Source: Oscillospiraceae bacterium
GTDB taxonomy: Bacteria > Bacillota > Clostridia > Saccharofermentanales > Saccharofermentanaceae
DNA: 64,000 bases
Assembly: GCA_902787975.1 (NCBI GenBank)
Contig: CADAIP010000001.1
Location: 107,393-171,392 of the forward strand
Reading direction: 5' to 3'
Positions 51,564 to 60,955 of this stretch are shown in pieces. The translations under genes and the position numbers were made by a program. Each line of letters starts with the position of its first letter. Within the stretch, counting starts at the first letter, position 1. The notes beneath the pieces were generated by a model. That model saw only the letters and a list, made by a program, of their open reading frames with translations, searched no databases and had not been told where the DNA came from.

Positions 51564-52574
51564 TCAGATTCTGACACCTTTGAGCAGAACAATCCAGAGG
51601 ACTGCGAGAATAATGATGCCCAGAACCAGAGTAATGTTGATTCCTTTTAAAAGTCCGCCTGCTTTTCCGCCATCCTTAACTTCAGGTTTTCTGTTGTCAC
51701 CATAAATGTCGGCGCTGTATGCAAAATGGAATTCTCCTAATGTTTTTCTGAAGAATGCAAGAAGGATCAGGGCTACGATGAGTGCCGGAATAGACGCGAA
51801 ATAGATCGTGGTCGGAATGTCACTGTAGACTCTGATCGTGGTGAGGTCCAATTCATTGACGATGCTGCCTACCAGGATGCCCGTAAGGCGTGAGCCGATA
51901 AGGGCAAGGATAGGACCGTAGATATTCTCGGTATGATTTCTTACGACACAGAGCCACCAGCCAATAATAAGAATGGATGGTATGTTCATGAAATCAAATG
52001 AGAATAAAGCAAACAGTATCGGAACAATGATGAATGCAAGACGCTTGTTCTTTTCAGGAAAGCCCTGCCAGATTACGCCAAGAAAAAACAGCGAATAACC
52101 AAACGCCGGAATAATGGTATCAACGAGGACCTCCAAAAGGAGCAAAGGTCCGGACACTTCTGCCACATGGTAGAAAATTGCCGGGAATATTACCGAACCG
52201 CCGTTCCTGAGCCACAAAGCCAGGGAAAGATTGTGGAACGAAGCCTTAATGAGATACAAAGGCGCACCTGACAAGAATGACAGTATGAGCGCACCAATGC
52301 CGGTATATCTGCCCGTGATGTAGAGTCCGCACTTTTCGGCGATGATGACCGAAGGCGTAACGAAAGAGAACATCACCAAAAAGATGACGATAACTGCGCA
52401 TCCGATAAGCGATGTTGATGAAAACGGGAAAGTGCCGGAAAAGAGCAATTTCAAAAGGAAATAGGTCACAAGGAAACCCAAAGCTCCGTAGAATATCGGG
52501 TATCCCCAGTTATACGGATTCGGAAACTTAAAAACCTTTACTATGTGGTCCCTGAAAGACCTTAGCGCGTCCAT
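51564..52574 (-). CDS. Multi-pass membrane protein of unknown function
   Basis: 336 residues with about nine hydrophobic segments. I do not recognise a family with confidence; the pattern of ITGRYTGIGALILSFLSGAPLYLIKASFHNL and RNHTENIYGPILALIG is reminiscent of CPBP-type membrane proteins, but the expected EExxxR motif is missing. Its start shares one base with the stop of the prepilin peptidase gene (TAATG), so the two are translated together. It may work with the peptidase. Confidence 0.7.
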   Translation of the reverse strand: MDALRSFRDHIVKVFKFPNPYNWGYPIFYGALGFLVTYFLLKLLFSGTFPFSSTSLIGCAVIVIFLVMFSFVTPSVIIAEKCGLYITGRYTGIGALILSFLSGAPLYLIKASFHNLSLALWLRNGGSVIFPAIFYHVAEVSGPLLLLEVLVDTIIPAFGYSLFFLGVIWQGFPEKNKRLAFIIVPILFALFSFDFMNIPSILIIGWWLCVVRNHTENIYGPILALIGSRLTGILVGSIVNELDLTTIRVYSDIPTTIYFASIPALIVALILLAFFRKTLGEFHFAYSADIYGDNRKPEVKDGGKAGGLLKGINITLVLGIIILAVLWIVLLKGVRI

Positions 52575-53461
52575 TAGAAGTACACTCCGAACAGGACGAT
52601 GGTCTCGAACATCTTCTCAAAGAAGAACGGCTCCATGATCATGAACACGGCGCAGCCCAATGCGAGGAAAGGTCCGAAAGCCATGTAATCCGGGTCTTCC
52701 GCGAAATGTATGGCCGCTTTCTCCCTTTGCAGCTTCAACTTCTCGGCCCGTGGGTCTTCGGCTTCGGCTATACGCTTCTTCTCCTTGGAGATCCTCTTAA
52801 TCTTTCTGATGAGGAGCGGAACCGCAAAGATCAGCGCGGTAAAGATTGAGACGTAGATAAGGACGATAAGTCCGTAGCATCCTGTAATAAGGCCCGTTGC
52901 GAAAAGAAGTCTCATGTCGCCCATGCCCATTCCCTCTTTTCCGAGGAATGTGATCGAAAGGAATCCGATGAGCCAGATGACACCGCCTCCGACAAGGGAA
53001 GCAATGATCTTGTTGAGCACGGGAACCCACCACTTTGCATCAGCAGAAAACCATACGGAACCTTCGAAAATGTCAGCAAGTACTGAAAGAACACCGCAGC
53101 CGGCGATAAAGATCGAGAACTGGTCAGGAATTATCCTGTTGAGCTTATCTGCCATCATTACCAGCATCAGCACGGGAACTGCAAGCAAGATAACTGCAAG
53201 ATGCATAGGTCTGAAAATATAAACGTACTGGATTTTGCAGAAATAGACAGTTACGCAATAGCATCCTGCGCAGAAAACACAAGCAATAAGGCCTTCCGGA
53301 AAAGGTCTCATTCTCTTGGACGGCCTGTAATCAGGGTCTTCTGGCGTTACGCCGTAATCCTGGAGCCATTTGTCCGGAAACTTACCGAACAGATATGTAA
53401 TAAGCGCGCCCGCGAGCACTCCTGCCGCAATGGCAATGCCATAATAAAGTACATCATTCAT
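52574..53461 (-). CDS. Prepilin leader peptidase-like protein (A24 family)
   Basis: 295 residues with about seven membrane segments. The two catalytic aspartates of type IV prepilin peptidases are visible: one in VMMADKLNRIIPDQF and one in GKEGMGMGDMRLLFATG (GxGD). The usual N-terminal Cys-rich methylase domain is much reduced. The ATG at 53461 is preferred over a TTG at 53500, though neither has a clear ribosome site. No pilin or pilus assembly genes are present in this window. Confidence 0.83.
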   Translation of the reverse strand: MNDVLYYGIAIAAGVLAGALITYLFGKFPDKWLQDYGVTPEDPDYRPSKRMRPFPEGLIACVFCAGCYCVTVYFCKIQYVYIFRPMHLAVILLAVPVLMLVMMADKLNRIIPDQFSIFIAGCGVLSVLADIFEGSVWFSADAKWWVPVLNKIIASLVGGGVIWLIGFLSITFLGKEGMGMGDMRLLFATGLITGCYGLIVLIYVSIFTALIFAVPLLIRKIKRISKEKKRIAEAEDPRAEKLKLQREKAAIHFAEDPDYMAFGPFLALGCAVFMIMEPFFFEKMFETIVLFGVYF

Positions 53462-53821
53462 AACTGTTAGAAGTTTAATATAACGCGTGGAAAAATACAA
53501 ATATATAGAGCATTGACAGGCTACAGCCGTATTTCCGCCGTATAAGGAGGCGTTTTCACAGATTGAAACTCATCTCCGATTCAGGCTAAATGACAGAACT
53601 GTAAAGATTAAGTAAATTTCAGACATTTATGTCAGTTTTCCGTGAAATCCGTTGTCAGAAAAACACCTCTAAATATACCTTTTCAAACACTTTTTGGCTA
53701 AATATCCGAACTTGTTCCAAAAAATTGCGAACACAACCCAATATCGATATAATCAATCGTAATTATTTTGGAGGAAGTAGGCGTCATTTCAGGGTAAGGA
53801 AATACGCCGAAGACTGGAAGA
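53462..53821. other. 360-bp divergent intergenic region upstream of glgP
   Basis: No gene is supported. It holds the glgP promoter and a 12-bp palindrome GACATTTATGTC (53622-53633) about 100 bp before it, which could be an operator. Confidence 0.55.
53725..53753 (+). promoter_or_regulatory. Sigma-A promoter of glgP
   Basis: TTGCGA at 53725-53730, a 17-bp spacer and TATAAT at 53748-53753. The leader to the ATG would be about 60 nt. Confidence 0.72.
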
Positions 53822-56203
53822 ATGGCAACAATCACAGCAAAAGCCCTCGAACAGATGATGCAGTCTCACGTCAGAGCAGAGACAGGCATGAGCCTCGAGC
53901 AGGCAACACCCCGCGATTACTGGACAGCACTCTCGAAGAGTATCGTTGAGATCATCTCCGAGAACTGGATGGCAACAAGACACAAGTACAACCAGGGCCG
54001 TCAGGCTCACTACTTCTCGGCAGAGTTCCTTGAAGGCCGTTCAATGCTCAACAACCTCGTAAACCTGGGCATTTACGATCAGGCTAAGGACGCTCTCGCT
54101 TCTTTCGGACTCAATATCACCGATATCCTTGAGGAAGAGACAGACCCGGCACTCGGCAACGGCGGTCTCGGAAGACTTGCAGCATGCTTCCTTGATTCAT
54201 GCGCAACACTCAATCTCCCCGTTACAGGTTACGGAATCCTTTACCGTTACGGCCTCTTCAGACAGGCTATCGAGAACGGTTTCCAGAACGAATATCCTGA
54301 CTCATGGATGGAGCATGGTTATCCGTTCATCCTCCCCAGATACGACAGAAAGGTCAAGGTTCACTACTCAGACATCGACGTCTGGGCTATCCCCTGCGAC
54401 CTCCCTATCACAGGTTACGGCACAAAGAACGTAAACCTCTTGAGACTTTGGAAGGCTGAGCCTGCACAGGAGTTCAACTTCAACCTCTTCAACTCACAGA
54501 GATTCGATGACGCTGTTATCGAGAGAAACAGAGTCCAGGACATCTGGAGAGTTCTCTATCCGAACGACACATCCTACGATGGTAAGGTCCTCCGCGTAAG
54601 ACAGCAGTACTTCTTCGTTTCTGCTTCACTCCAGGACATCATCTACAGATATAAGAAGTATCACGGCAACAATCTCCACGATTTCGCAAAGTACAACACG
54701 ATCCAGCTCAACGATACACACCCCGTTGTAGCTATCCCCGAGCTCATGAGACTCCTCGTTGACGAGAACGGCATCGAGTGGACACAGGCATGGGAGATCG
54801 TTAAGGAGACATTCGCTTATACCAACCACACCATCATGGCAGAGGCACTCGAGAAGTGGGATATCTCCATCTTCCGTTTCCTCTTCCCCCGTATTTTCGA
54901 GATCATCGAGGGCATCAACAACCAGTTCCGTGCACAGATGTACGAAGCAGGCCTCTATTCAGAGCTCATCGACCGCATGTCTCCTTTGGGTGACGGCAAG
55001 ATCCACATGGCTTGGATGGCTATCTACGGTTCACACTCCGTAAACGGCGTTGCCGCACTCCACACAGATATCCTCAAGAACGAGACACTCAAGGACTGGT
55101 ACAACATCTATCCTGAGAAGTTCTCCAACAAGACAAACGGCGTTACACCGAGAAGATGGCTCCGCGCCTGCGATCCCGACCTCGCTGCCCTCATCACAGA
55201 CCTTTTGGGCAACGACAAGTGGGTTACAGATCTCGACCAGCTCAAGCAGCTCGAAAAGTATAAGGACGACGACAAGGTAATGAAGAAGTTCATTGCCATT
55301 AAGAAGGCTAACAAGAAGCAGCTCTCCGAATACCTCGAGAAGACAAAGGGCATCAAGCTCAACCCGAATTCCTGCTTTGACGTACAGATCAAGCGTCTCC
55401 ACGAATACAAGAGACAGCTCCTCAATGCCCTCTATGCATTGAATCTCTACGACAGACTCAAGGAAAATCCGAAGCTCGACATGCCCCCTGTCACGATCCT
55501 CTTCGCTGCAAAGGCTGCTCCGGGTTACTTCAGAGCTAAGGCCATCATCAAGTTCATCAACGAGATCGCCAAGCTCATCGACTCCGATCCTGCAATGAAG
55601 AACAAGCTCAAGGTCGTATTCGTTGAGAACTACAACGTTTCAGTCGGCGAGAAGATGTTCCCTGCAGCAGACGTTTCCGAGCAGATCTCCACAGCAGGTC
55701 TTGAGGCTTCAGGTACAGGTAACATGAAGTTCATGATGAACGGTGCCGTTACACTCGGTACTTTGGACGGCGCTAACGTTGAGATCGCAGAGTGTGTAGG
55801 CGACGACAACATCTACATCTTCGGCTGCCGCTCACAGGATATGGCTGCTACAAAGGCTTACTACAACCCGAAGTGGCAGTACGAGAACATTCCCGGCCTC
55901 AAGAAGTGCCTCGACAGACTCGTTGACGGTTCCTTCAATGACGAAGGCACAGGCATGTTCAATGACCTCTTCAATGGCCTCATCTACGGCTCCAACTGGC
56001 AGCCCGGCGATCCTTACTATGTTTTGGGCGATTTCGACGACTACAGAAAGACAAGAGACCAGCTCTACAAGGATTACCAGGACAACCTCGAGTGGGCAAG
56101 AAAGTGCTGGGTCAACATCTGCAATTCCGGCAAGTTCTCTTCCGACCGTACCATCAGCGAATACGCAAGCGAAATCTGGAAGATCAAGCCCCAGAAGATC
56201 TGA
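53822..56203 (+). CDS. glgP: Glycogen/starch phosphorylase
   Basis: Cuts alpha-1,4-glucan chains with phosphate to give glucose-1-phosphate. The 793-residue protein has the GT35 features: DPALGNGGLGRLAACFLDS near residue 105, NDTHPVVAIPELMR, and the pyridoxal phosphate site EASGTGNMKFMMNGAVTLGTLDGANVEI with its lysine. The GGAAGA ribosome site is unusually close to the ATG. The gene is monocistronic, with its own promoter and terminator. Glycogen use fits a saccharolytic anaerobe. Confidence 0.97.
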   Translation: MATITAKALEQMMQSHVRAETGMSLEQATPRDYWTALSKSIVEIISENWMATRHKYNQGRQAHYFSAEFLEGRSMLNNLVNLGIYDQAKDALASFGLNITDILEEETDPALGNGGLGRLAACFLDSCATLNLPVTGYGILYRYGLFRQAIENGFQNEYPDSWMEHGYPFILPRYDRKVKVHYSDIDVWAIPCDLPITGYGTKNVNLLRLWKAEPAQEFNFNLFNSQRFDDAVIERNRVQDIWRVLYPNDTSYDGKVLRVRQQYFFVSASLQDIIYRYKKYHGNNLHDFAKYNTIQLNDTHPVVAIPELMRLLVDENGIEWTQAWEIVKETFAYTNHTIMAEALEKWDISIFRFLFPRIFEIIEGINNQFRAQMYEAGLYSELIDRMSPLGDGKIHMAWMAIYGSHSVNGVAALHTDILKNETLKDWYNIYPEKFSNKTNGVTPRRWLRACDPDLAALITDLLGNDKWVTDLDQLKQLEKYKDDDKVMKKFIAIKKANKKQLSEYLEKTKGIKLNPNSCFDVQIKRLHEYKRQLLNALYALNLYDRLKENPKLDMPPVTILFAAKAAPGYFRAKAIIKFINEIAKLIDSDPAMKNKLKVVFVENYNVSVGEKMFPAADVSEQISTAGLEASGTGNMKFMMNGAVTLGTLDGANVEIAECVGDDNIYIFGCRSQDMAATKAYYNPKWQYENIPGLKKCLDRLVDGSFNDEGTGMFNDLFNGLIYGSNWQPGDPYYVLGDFDDYRKTRDQLYKDYQDNLEWARKCWVNICNSGKFSSDRTISEYASEIWKIKPQKI

Positions 56204-56241
56204 TTTTCGGGAAATCAGCTGCAAATCAGTCACGAATCAAT

Positions 56242-56270
56242 GGCGCCTCACATACGTGGGGCGTCTTTTT
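56242..56270 (+). terminator. Terminator after glgP
   Basis: GGCGCCTCAC (56242-56251) with GTGGGGCGTC (56256-56265), mostly paired with a 4-nt loop, followed by TTTTT. Confidence 0.84.
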
Positions 56271-56398
56271 CTCGCGCACCTGATTTACTGCCCAAACCGG
56301 GACCCGCTGCACATTAAAATCTAAAATATTATAAATAATGTTTTTCTCACCGATTTGAGGTATAATTTCTTTTAAATCATTTTAAGGAGGAACTTAAT

Positions 56399-56881
56399 AT
56401 GCCCATATTCCAGGATGCAAAGGGAAAGAACATCTCTAACTTCCAGAAGATGATCGACGAGAAGAAGAATACGATACGCAAGTACTACGATGAGATCGGA
56501 CATCTCTACTATGGCCAGTACAAAGACGTCAATGTAGACATGACCAAGGACATCAACGCAAGATGCGAATCTATCTCCAACCTCTACATCGAGATCGAAG
56601 ACTTAAATGTTAAGATCCTCCGCGAGAGAGGACTCAAGAAGTGTGCTGTTTGCAGCACGGAGAACAACCTTTCCAACGCATTCTGCTTCAAGTGCGGAGC
56701 CAGATTTGATGACTCAGACGCAGTTCCTGCAGACGTTGTAGCTCCCCCGAATGCTTCTGCAACCCCCTCCCGCTACGATACTAAGCCCGTAGCAGCAGCT
56801 GCTCCCGCAGAGACAGTTGCAGCTGACGAAGTAATCGACGCATCCGACGCACAGGAAATTGAAGAGGGTAAGGAGGAATAA
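56399..56881 (+). CDS. Zinc-ribbon protein upstream of guaB
   Basis: The 160-residue protein has a helical, charged N-terminal 80 residues, then a zinc ribbon (KKCAVCSTENNLSNAFCFKCGARF), and an Ala/Pro/Glu-rich disordered tail. No catalytic motif. The ATG follows AAGGAGG, and TATAAT at 56361 may be its -10 box. It lies nine bases before guaB, so it is in the guaB-greA-lysS transcription unit or drives it. The function is unknown. Confidence 0.74.
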   Translation: MPIFQDAKGKNISNFQKMIDEKKNTIRKYYDEIGHLYYGQYKDVNVDMTKDINARCESISNLYIEIEDLNVKILRERGLKKCAVCSTENNLSNAFCFKCGARFDDSDAVPADVVAPPNASATPSRYDTKPVAAAAPAETVAADEVIDASDAQEIEEGKEE

Positions 56882-56890
56882 AGGAGCGTT

Positions 56891-58399
56891 ATGGCAAAAA
56901 TTTTCGAAGAGGAATCAAGAACATTTTCGGAGTACCTTTTGGTACCCAATCTCACAACAGAGAAGAACACACCTGATCAGGTAGACTTGTCCGCACCTAT
57001 CGCAAAGTACAGAAAGGGACAGGAAGAGTCACGCCTTAAGATCAACATCCCTATGGTATCTGCAGTAATGCAAGCAGTCAGTGACGACGGCATGGCAATC
57101 GCGCTCGCAAGATGCGGCGGTCTCTCATTCGTCTTCCAGTCACAGTCTATCGAGTCACAGTGCGAGATGATCCGCCGTGTTAAGAAGTACAAGGCAGGTA
57201 TCGTTGAGTCTGATTCAAACCTCTCACCTGAGGACACACTCGAGAGAGTTATCGAACTGCACGAGCAGACAGGTCACGGCACGGCAGCCGTTACAGAAGA
57301 CGGTTCACCTGAAGGCAGACTCTTAGGTCTCGTTACAACACGTGATTACCGTGTAAGCAGACTCTCCCCTGATACCAAGGTAAAAGAGTTCATGACTCCT
57401 ATCGAAAAGCTCGTTACGGCACCTGAGGGCACATCCCTTAAGGAAGCAAACGACATCATCTGGGACAACAAGATCAACCAGCTCCCTATCGTAGATTCAG
57501 AAGGCAGATTAGTTGGTCTCGTTTTCCGTAAGGACTACGAATTCCACAAGGCTAACCCGCATGAACTCCTCGACTCCGAGAAGAAGCTCATCGTAGGTGC
57601 CGGAATCAATACAAGAGACTATCAGGAGAGAATCCCCGCTTTGCTCGAAGCAGGCGCTGACGTTCTCTGCCTTGACTCATCCGACGGTTTCTCCGTATGG
57701 CAGGAAAGAGCACTCAAGTGGTGCAAGGAAAACTATCCTGATGCCATCATCGGTGCCGGCAACGTTGTAGACGCAGAAGGCTTCAAGTTCCTCGCTGACT
57801 GCGGCGCAGACTTCATCAAGATCGGTATCGGCGGCGGTTCCATCTGCATCACACGTGAGCAAAAGGGTATCGGCTGCGGCCAGGCTTCAGCTGTTCTCGC
57901 AGTAGCTAAGGCCCGTGACGAATACTTCAAGGAGACAGGCTGGTACATTCCTCTCTGCTCTGACGGCGGTATCGTACACGATTACCACATGGCACTGGCT
58001 CTCGCTATGGGCGCTGATTTCATGATGCTCGGCCGTTACTTCGCAAGATTCGACGAATCACCTACGAGAAAGCTCCTTGTAGGCGGTACATACGTTAAGG
58101 AGTACTGGGGCGAAGGTTCCAACCGTGCACGCAACTGGCAGCGTTACGACGACGGCGGCAAGGGCGGCAAGATGGCTTTCGAGGAAGGCGTTGACTCTTA
58201 CGTTCCTTATGCAGGCAACCTCAAGGACGGTCTTGATGTTTCCCTTGCAAAGGTTAAGGCAACAATGTGTTCCTGCGGTTCCTCTTCCATCGAAGAGTTC
58301 CAGCAGAAGGCACGCCTGGTAGTAGTATCCTCTACTTCCATCATCGAGGGCGGCGCTCACGACGTTATCCAGAAGGAAAACGACAGAACAGCTAGATAA
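56891..58399 (+). CDS. guaB: IMP dehydrogenase (Tritrichomonas foetus-like type)
   Basis: Oxidises IMP to XMP, the committed step of GMP synthesis. Two CBS domains span about residues 105-225. The catalytic loop has Cys319 in [17 protein letters not shown] and the mobile flap has Arg418-Tyr419 in RARNWQRYD. The variant GGGSICIT and the long flap closely follow the enzyme of the protozoan T. foetus, which is of bacterial origin, rather than the common GPGSICTT form. Lys310 and Glu431 are also shared, the residues linked to resistance to mycophenolic acid in that enzyme. The ATG has GGAGC upstream. Confidence 0.95.
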   Translation: MAKIFEEESRTFSEYLLVPNLTTEKNTPDQVDLSAPIAKYRKGQEESRLKINIPMVSAVMQAVSDDGMAIALARCGGLSFVFQSQSIESQCEMIRRVKKYKAGIVESDSNLSPEDTLERVIELHEQTGHGTAAVTEDGSPEGRLLGLVTTRDYRVSRLSPDTKVKEFMTPIEKLVTAPEGTSLKEANDIIWDNKINQLPIVDSEGRLVGLVFRKDYEFHKANPHELLDSEKKLIVGAGINTRDYQERIPALLEAGADVLCLDSSDGFSVWQERALKWCKENYPDAIIGAGNVVDAEGFKFLADCGADFIKIGIGGGSICITREQKGIGCGQASAVLAVAKARDEYFKETGWYIPLCSDGGIVHDYHMALALAMGADFMMLGRYFARFDESPTRKLLVGGTYVKEYWGEGSNRARNWQRYDDGGKGGKMAFEEGVDSYVPYAGNLKDGLDVSLAKVKATMCSCGSSSIEEFQQKARLVVVSSTSIIEGGAHDVIQKENDRTAR

Positions 58400-58445
58400 T
58401 TGAAATATCGATATAAATCTATACATTACGAGGAGACAGACAAAA

Positions 58446-58928
58446 ATGGCTGACGAAATCATCAAGAAGCAGATTACCAAGGAAGGTTATGACGAATTAC
58501 AGAACGAGCTTTCCGAGCGTAAGACATCCAAGAGAAGCGAGATTGCTAAGAGAATCGAAGACGCTAAGGCTCAGGGCGACCTTTCAGAGAACTCCGAGTA
58601 CGATGAAGCGAGAGCTGAACAGGCAGAGAACGAGACACGTATCGAAGAGCTCGAAGCAATCCTCAAGTCTGTTGAAGTTGTTGACGATTCCAACCTTTCC
58701 ACAGATAAGGTTTCTCTCGGTTCAAAGGTAACGCTTCAGAATACAGCTACAAAGCAGGAGTACACATATAAGCTCGTTGGTGAATCCGAGATCGACTTCA
58801 AGAAGAAGAGAATTTCCGAGAACTCACCTGTAGGCAGAGCAATCTCCAACCAGAAGAAGGGTAAGACAGTTTCCGTTTCCACACCTTCCGGCATCATCAA
58901 GTACAAGATCATCAAGATCGAGAAGTAA
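58446..58928 (+). CDS. greA: Transcription elongation factor GreA
   Basis: Rescues stalled RNA polymerase by triggering cleavage of the transcript. The 160-residue protein has the N-terminal coiled coil with the acidic tip (GDLSENSEYDEARAEQAENETRI) and the C-terminal FKBP-like part (NSPVGRAISNQKKGKTVSV). The ATG follows GAGGAGA. It lies 46 bp after guaB and 49 bp before lysS. Confidence 0.96.
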   Translation: MADEIIKKQITKEGYDELQNELSERKTSKRSEIAKRIEDAKAQGDLSENSEYDEARAEQAENETRIEELEAILKSVEVVDDSNLSTDKVSLGSKVTLQNTATKQEYTYKLVGESEIDFKKKRISENSPVGRAISNQKKGKTVSVSTPSGIIKYKIIKIEK

Positions 58929-58977
58929 TTCTAAACATACTAAACAATTCGAAAACTAACAGAACAAGAGAGTAACT

Positions 58978-60642
58978 ATGGGAAAGAAATTTGTACCTCA
59001 GACAGAACCGTTAAGCGCAGAAGAGATCCAGGAACAGACAAGATTCCGTATGGAGAAGCTTAAGGCCCTCCAGGCAGAAGGCAAGGATCCTTACGAAGAA
59101 CTTACATACGACGTCACAAACCACTCAACAGAGATCACCGGCGACTACGATTCATTCGCCGGCAAGACAGTAAGAGTTGCAGGACGTCTCATGTCCAAGC
59201 GAGGCATGGGTAAAGTATCTTTCTGCGACCTTTACGACAGAAGGGGCAAGATCCAGATCTTCACAAAGATCGACAACCTCCCCGAGGAAGAGTACAAAGC
59301 ATGGCAGAACCTCGATATCGGCGACCTTGTAGGCGTTGAGGGTGAGGTTTACATGACCGAAAAGGGCGAGGTATCCATCCTCACCAAGTCCTATAAACTC
59401 CTTGCAAAGTGCCTCCATCCCCTTCCGAACAAGTATCAGGGATTGAAGGATACCGAGATCCGTTACCGTCAGAGATATCTCGACCTCATCGTTAACCCTC
59501 AGGTTAAGGAAACATTCGAGAAGAGATCCAAGGTCATCAAGGAGATCCGTAACTTCTTAGCAGACAGAGACTTCATGGAAGTTGAGACTCCCCTGCTCGT
59601 TACAAACGCAGGCGGTGCAGCTGCAAGACCGTTCACAACGCACTTCAACGCTCTTGATATCGACTTGAAGCTCCGTATCTCATTGGAGCTCTACCTCAAG
59701 AGACTTCTTGTCGGCGGCTTCGAAAGAGTATTCGAGATCGGCAGAGTTTTCCGTAACGAAGGTATGGATACACGTCATAACCCTGAGTTCACGCTCATGG
59801 AGCTCTACCAGGCATACACAGACTACAACGGCATGATGGAACTCACAGAGTCCATGTTCCGCTATGTAGCTGAGAAGGTATGCGGCACAACACTCATCAA
59901 GTACGGCGACCTCGAGATCGACTTCGGTAAGCCTTTCGAGAGACTTACTATGAACGATGCTATCAAGAAGTATGCAGGCATCGATTTCGATACTGTAGAC
60001 GGCGACGATGCTGCAAAAAAGCTTGCTGACGAGCACCACATCGAATATGAGACATGGCACACCAAGGGTGACATTGTTAACCTCTTCTTCGAGGAATACT
60101 GCGAGAAGAACCTTCTCCAGCCTACATTCATCATGGATCACCCCATCGCCATCTCCCCTCTTACAAAGAAAAAGAAGGGCGAGCCTGAAAAGGTTGAGCG
60201 ATTCGAGCTCTTCATCAACACATGGGAAATGTGCAACGCTTATTCAGAGCTCAACGATCCTATCGATCAGCGCGAAAGATTCGCTGCACAGGATGCTACA
60301 GCTGAAGCAGGCAACGATGAAGCAGATCACACCGACGAGGACTTCCTCAATGCCCTTGAGCTCGGTATGCCCCCTACGGGCGGTATCGGCTATGGCATTG
60401 ACCGTCTCGTAATGCTCCTTACTGACAGCCCAAGCATAAGAGACGTGCTCCTCTTCCCGACGATGCGCCGACGATGCGTCCACTCGACTGACTTCGATTT
60501 TCTGAAACGCCTTAATTTATTGCGTTTGCGGGTTTCTGGGAAGGTCAGATTTATGGCAAACCATACCAAAACCACACCAATACCACACCAAACGCCCCGA
60601 AGTCCCGAAAAATCTCACAATTTTATACATGCGATTTTATAA
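58978..60642 (+). CDS. lysS: Lysine--tRNA ligase, class II, with frameshifted C-terminus
   Basis: Charges tRNA-Lys. The OB-fold anticodon domain covers residues 60-170. Class II motifs 1-3 follow, with motif 2 FRNEGMDTRHNPEFTLMELYQAY and motif 3 GIGYGIDRLVMLLTDSPSIRDVLLFPTM. Residues 1-497 look normal. After R497 the sequence changes to an unrelated 57-residue basic tail. An exact tandem duplication of an 11-bp unit (60457-60467 and 60468-60478) causes this. With one copy the frame reads LLFPTMRPLD and stops at 60489-60491, giving the usual 500 residues. This is a real mutation or an assembly error. The terminator remains downstream. Confidence 0.95.
   Translation: MGKKFVPQTEPLSAEEIQEQTRFRMEKLKALQAEGKDPYEELTYDVTNHSTEITGDYDSFAGKTVRVAGRLMSKRGMGKVSFCDLYDRRGKIQIFTKIDNLPEEEYKAWQNLDIGDLVGVEGEVYMTEKGEVSILTKSYKLLAKCLHPLPNKYQGLKDTEIRYRQRYLDLIVNPQVKETFEKRSKVIKEIRNFLADRDFMEVETPLLVTNAGGAAARPFTTHFNALDIDLKLRISLELYLKRLLVGGFERVFEIGRVFRNEGMDTRHNPEFTLMELYQAYTDYNGMMELTESMFRYVAEKVCGTTLIKYGDLEIDFGKPFERLTMNDAIKKYAGIDFDTVDGDDAAKKLADEHHIEYETWHTKGDIVNLFFEEYCEKNLLQPTFIMDHPIAISPLTKKKKGEPEKVERFELFINTWEMCNAYSELNDPIDQRERFAAQDATAEAGNDEADHTDEDFLNALELGMPPTGGIGYGIDRLVMLLTDSPSIRDVLLFPTMRRRCVHSTDFDFLKRLNLLRLRVSGKVRFMANHTKTTPIPHQTPRSPEKSHNFIHAIL
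60457..60478 (+). repeat. 11-bp tandem duplication at the end of lysS
   Basis: CCGACGATGCG occurs twice with no gap. The second copy shifts the reading frame by +2 relative to the expected LysS ending. Confidence 0.97.
60561..60593 (+). repeat. Three tandem 11-bp repeats in the lysS tail
   Basis: CCATACCAAAA, CCACACCAATA and CCACACCAAAC follow each other without gaps. They lie just past the normal lysS stop. Confidence 0.8.
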
Positions 60643-60647
60643 AAGTA

Positions 60648-60679
60648 TGCCTTGAGTTCCGTCTCAAGGCACTTTTTTT
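60648..60679 (+). terminator. Terminator after lysS
   Basis: Perfect 9-bp stem TGCCTTGAG (60648-60656) with CTCAAGGCA (60663-60671), followed by a run of seven T's. Confidence 0.88.
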
Positions 60680-60805
60680 ATACTCCGCGTAGAGTCTTTA
60701 TAACTTCGTGTAGAGATACAGCAAATCCACATACCGTTTACACCTCAATAATCGCACAATGGTACGGTTTTCTGCTTCCGTTTATCCTTATGGTGGAGGT
60801 AGTCT

Positions 60806-60955
60806 ATGGTCATTAGCTGGTTAGGTTCCCTGGCTGTTCTCCTGAACAGATTTTGGAAATCCCTGTTCAGAGTTGAGCATATAGAAGAAAGCTACAACGA
60901 AACGGTAAAGCGCTTCGGAGCTTATTACTTCTGCATTGATGATCTTCCTTTATGA
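60806..60955 (+). CDS. 49-residue ORF coupled to the zinc-ribbon endonuclease-like gene
   Basis: An ATG at 60806 is preceded by TGGAGG at an ideal distance. The frame encodes 49 residues: a hydrophobic start (MVISWLGSLAVLLNRFWKSLF) and a soluble C-terminal half (VEHIEESYNETVKRFGAYYFCIDDLPL). It ends with TGA at 60953-60955, overlapping the ATG of the next gene in the arrangement ATGA. The overlap and the ribosome site support real translation. The function is unknown; it may be a small helper, or a leader peptide that controls its neighbour. Confidence 0.62.
   Translation: MVISWLGSLAVLLNRFWKSLFRVEHIEESYNETVKRFGAYYFCIDDLPL

Noticed and set aside
53629..53949. 106-residue plus-strand open frame upstream of glgP
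   Set aside because: It overlaps the glgP promoter and start in a different frame and has no domain or ribosome site.
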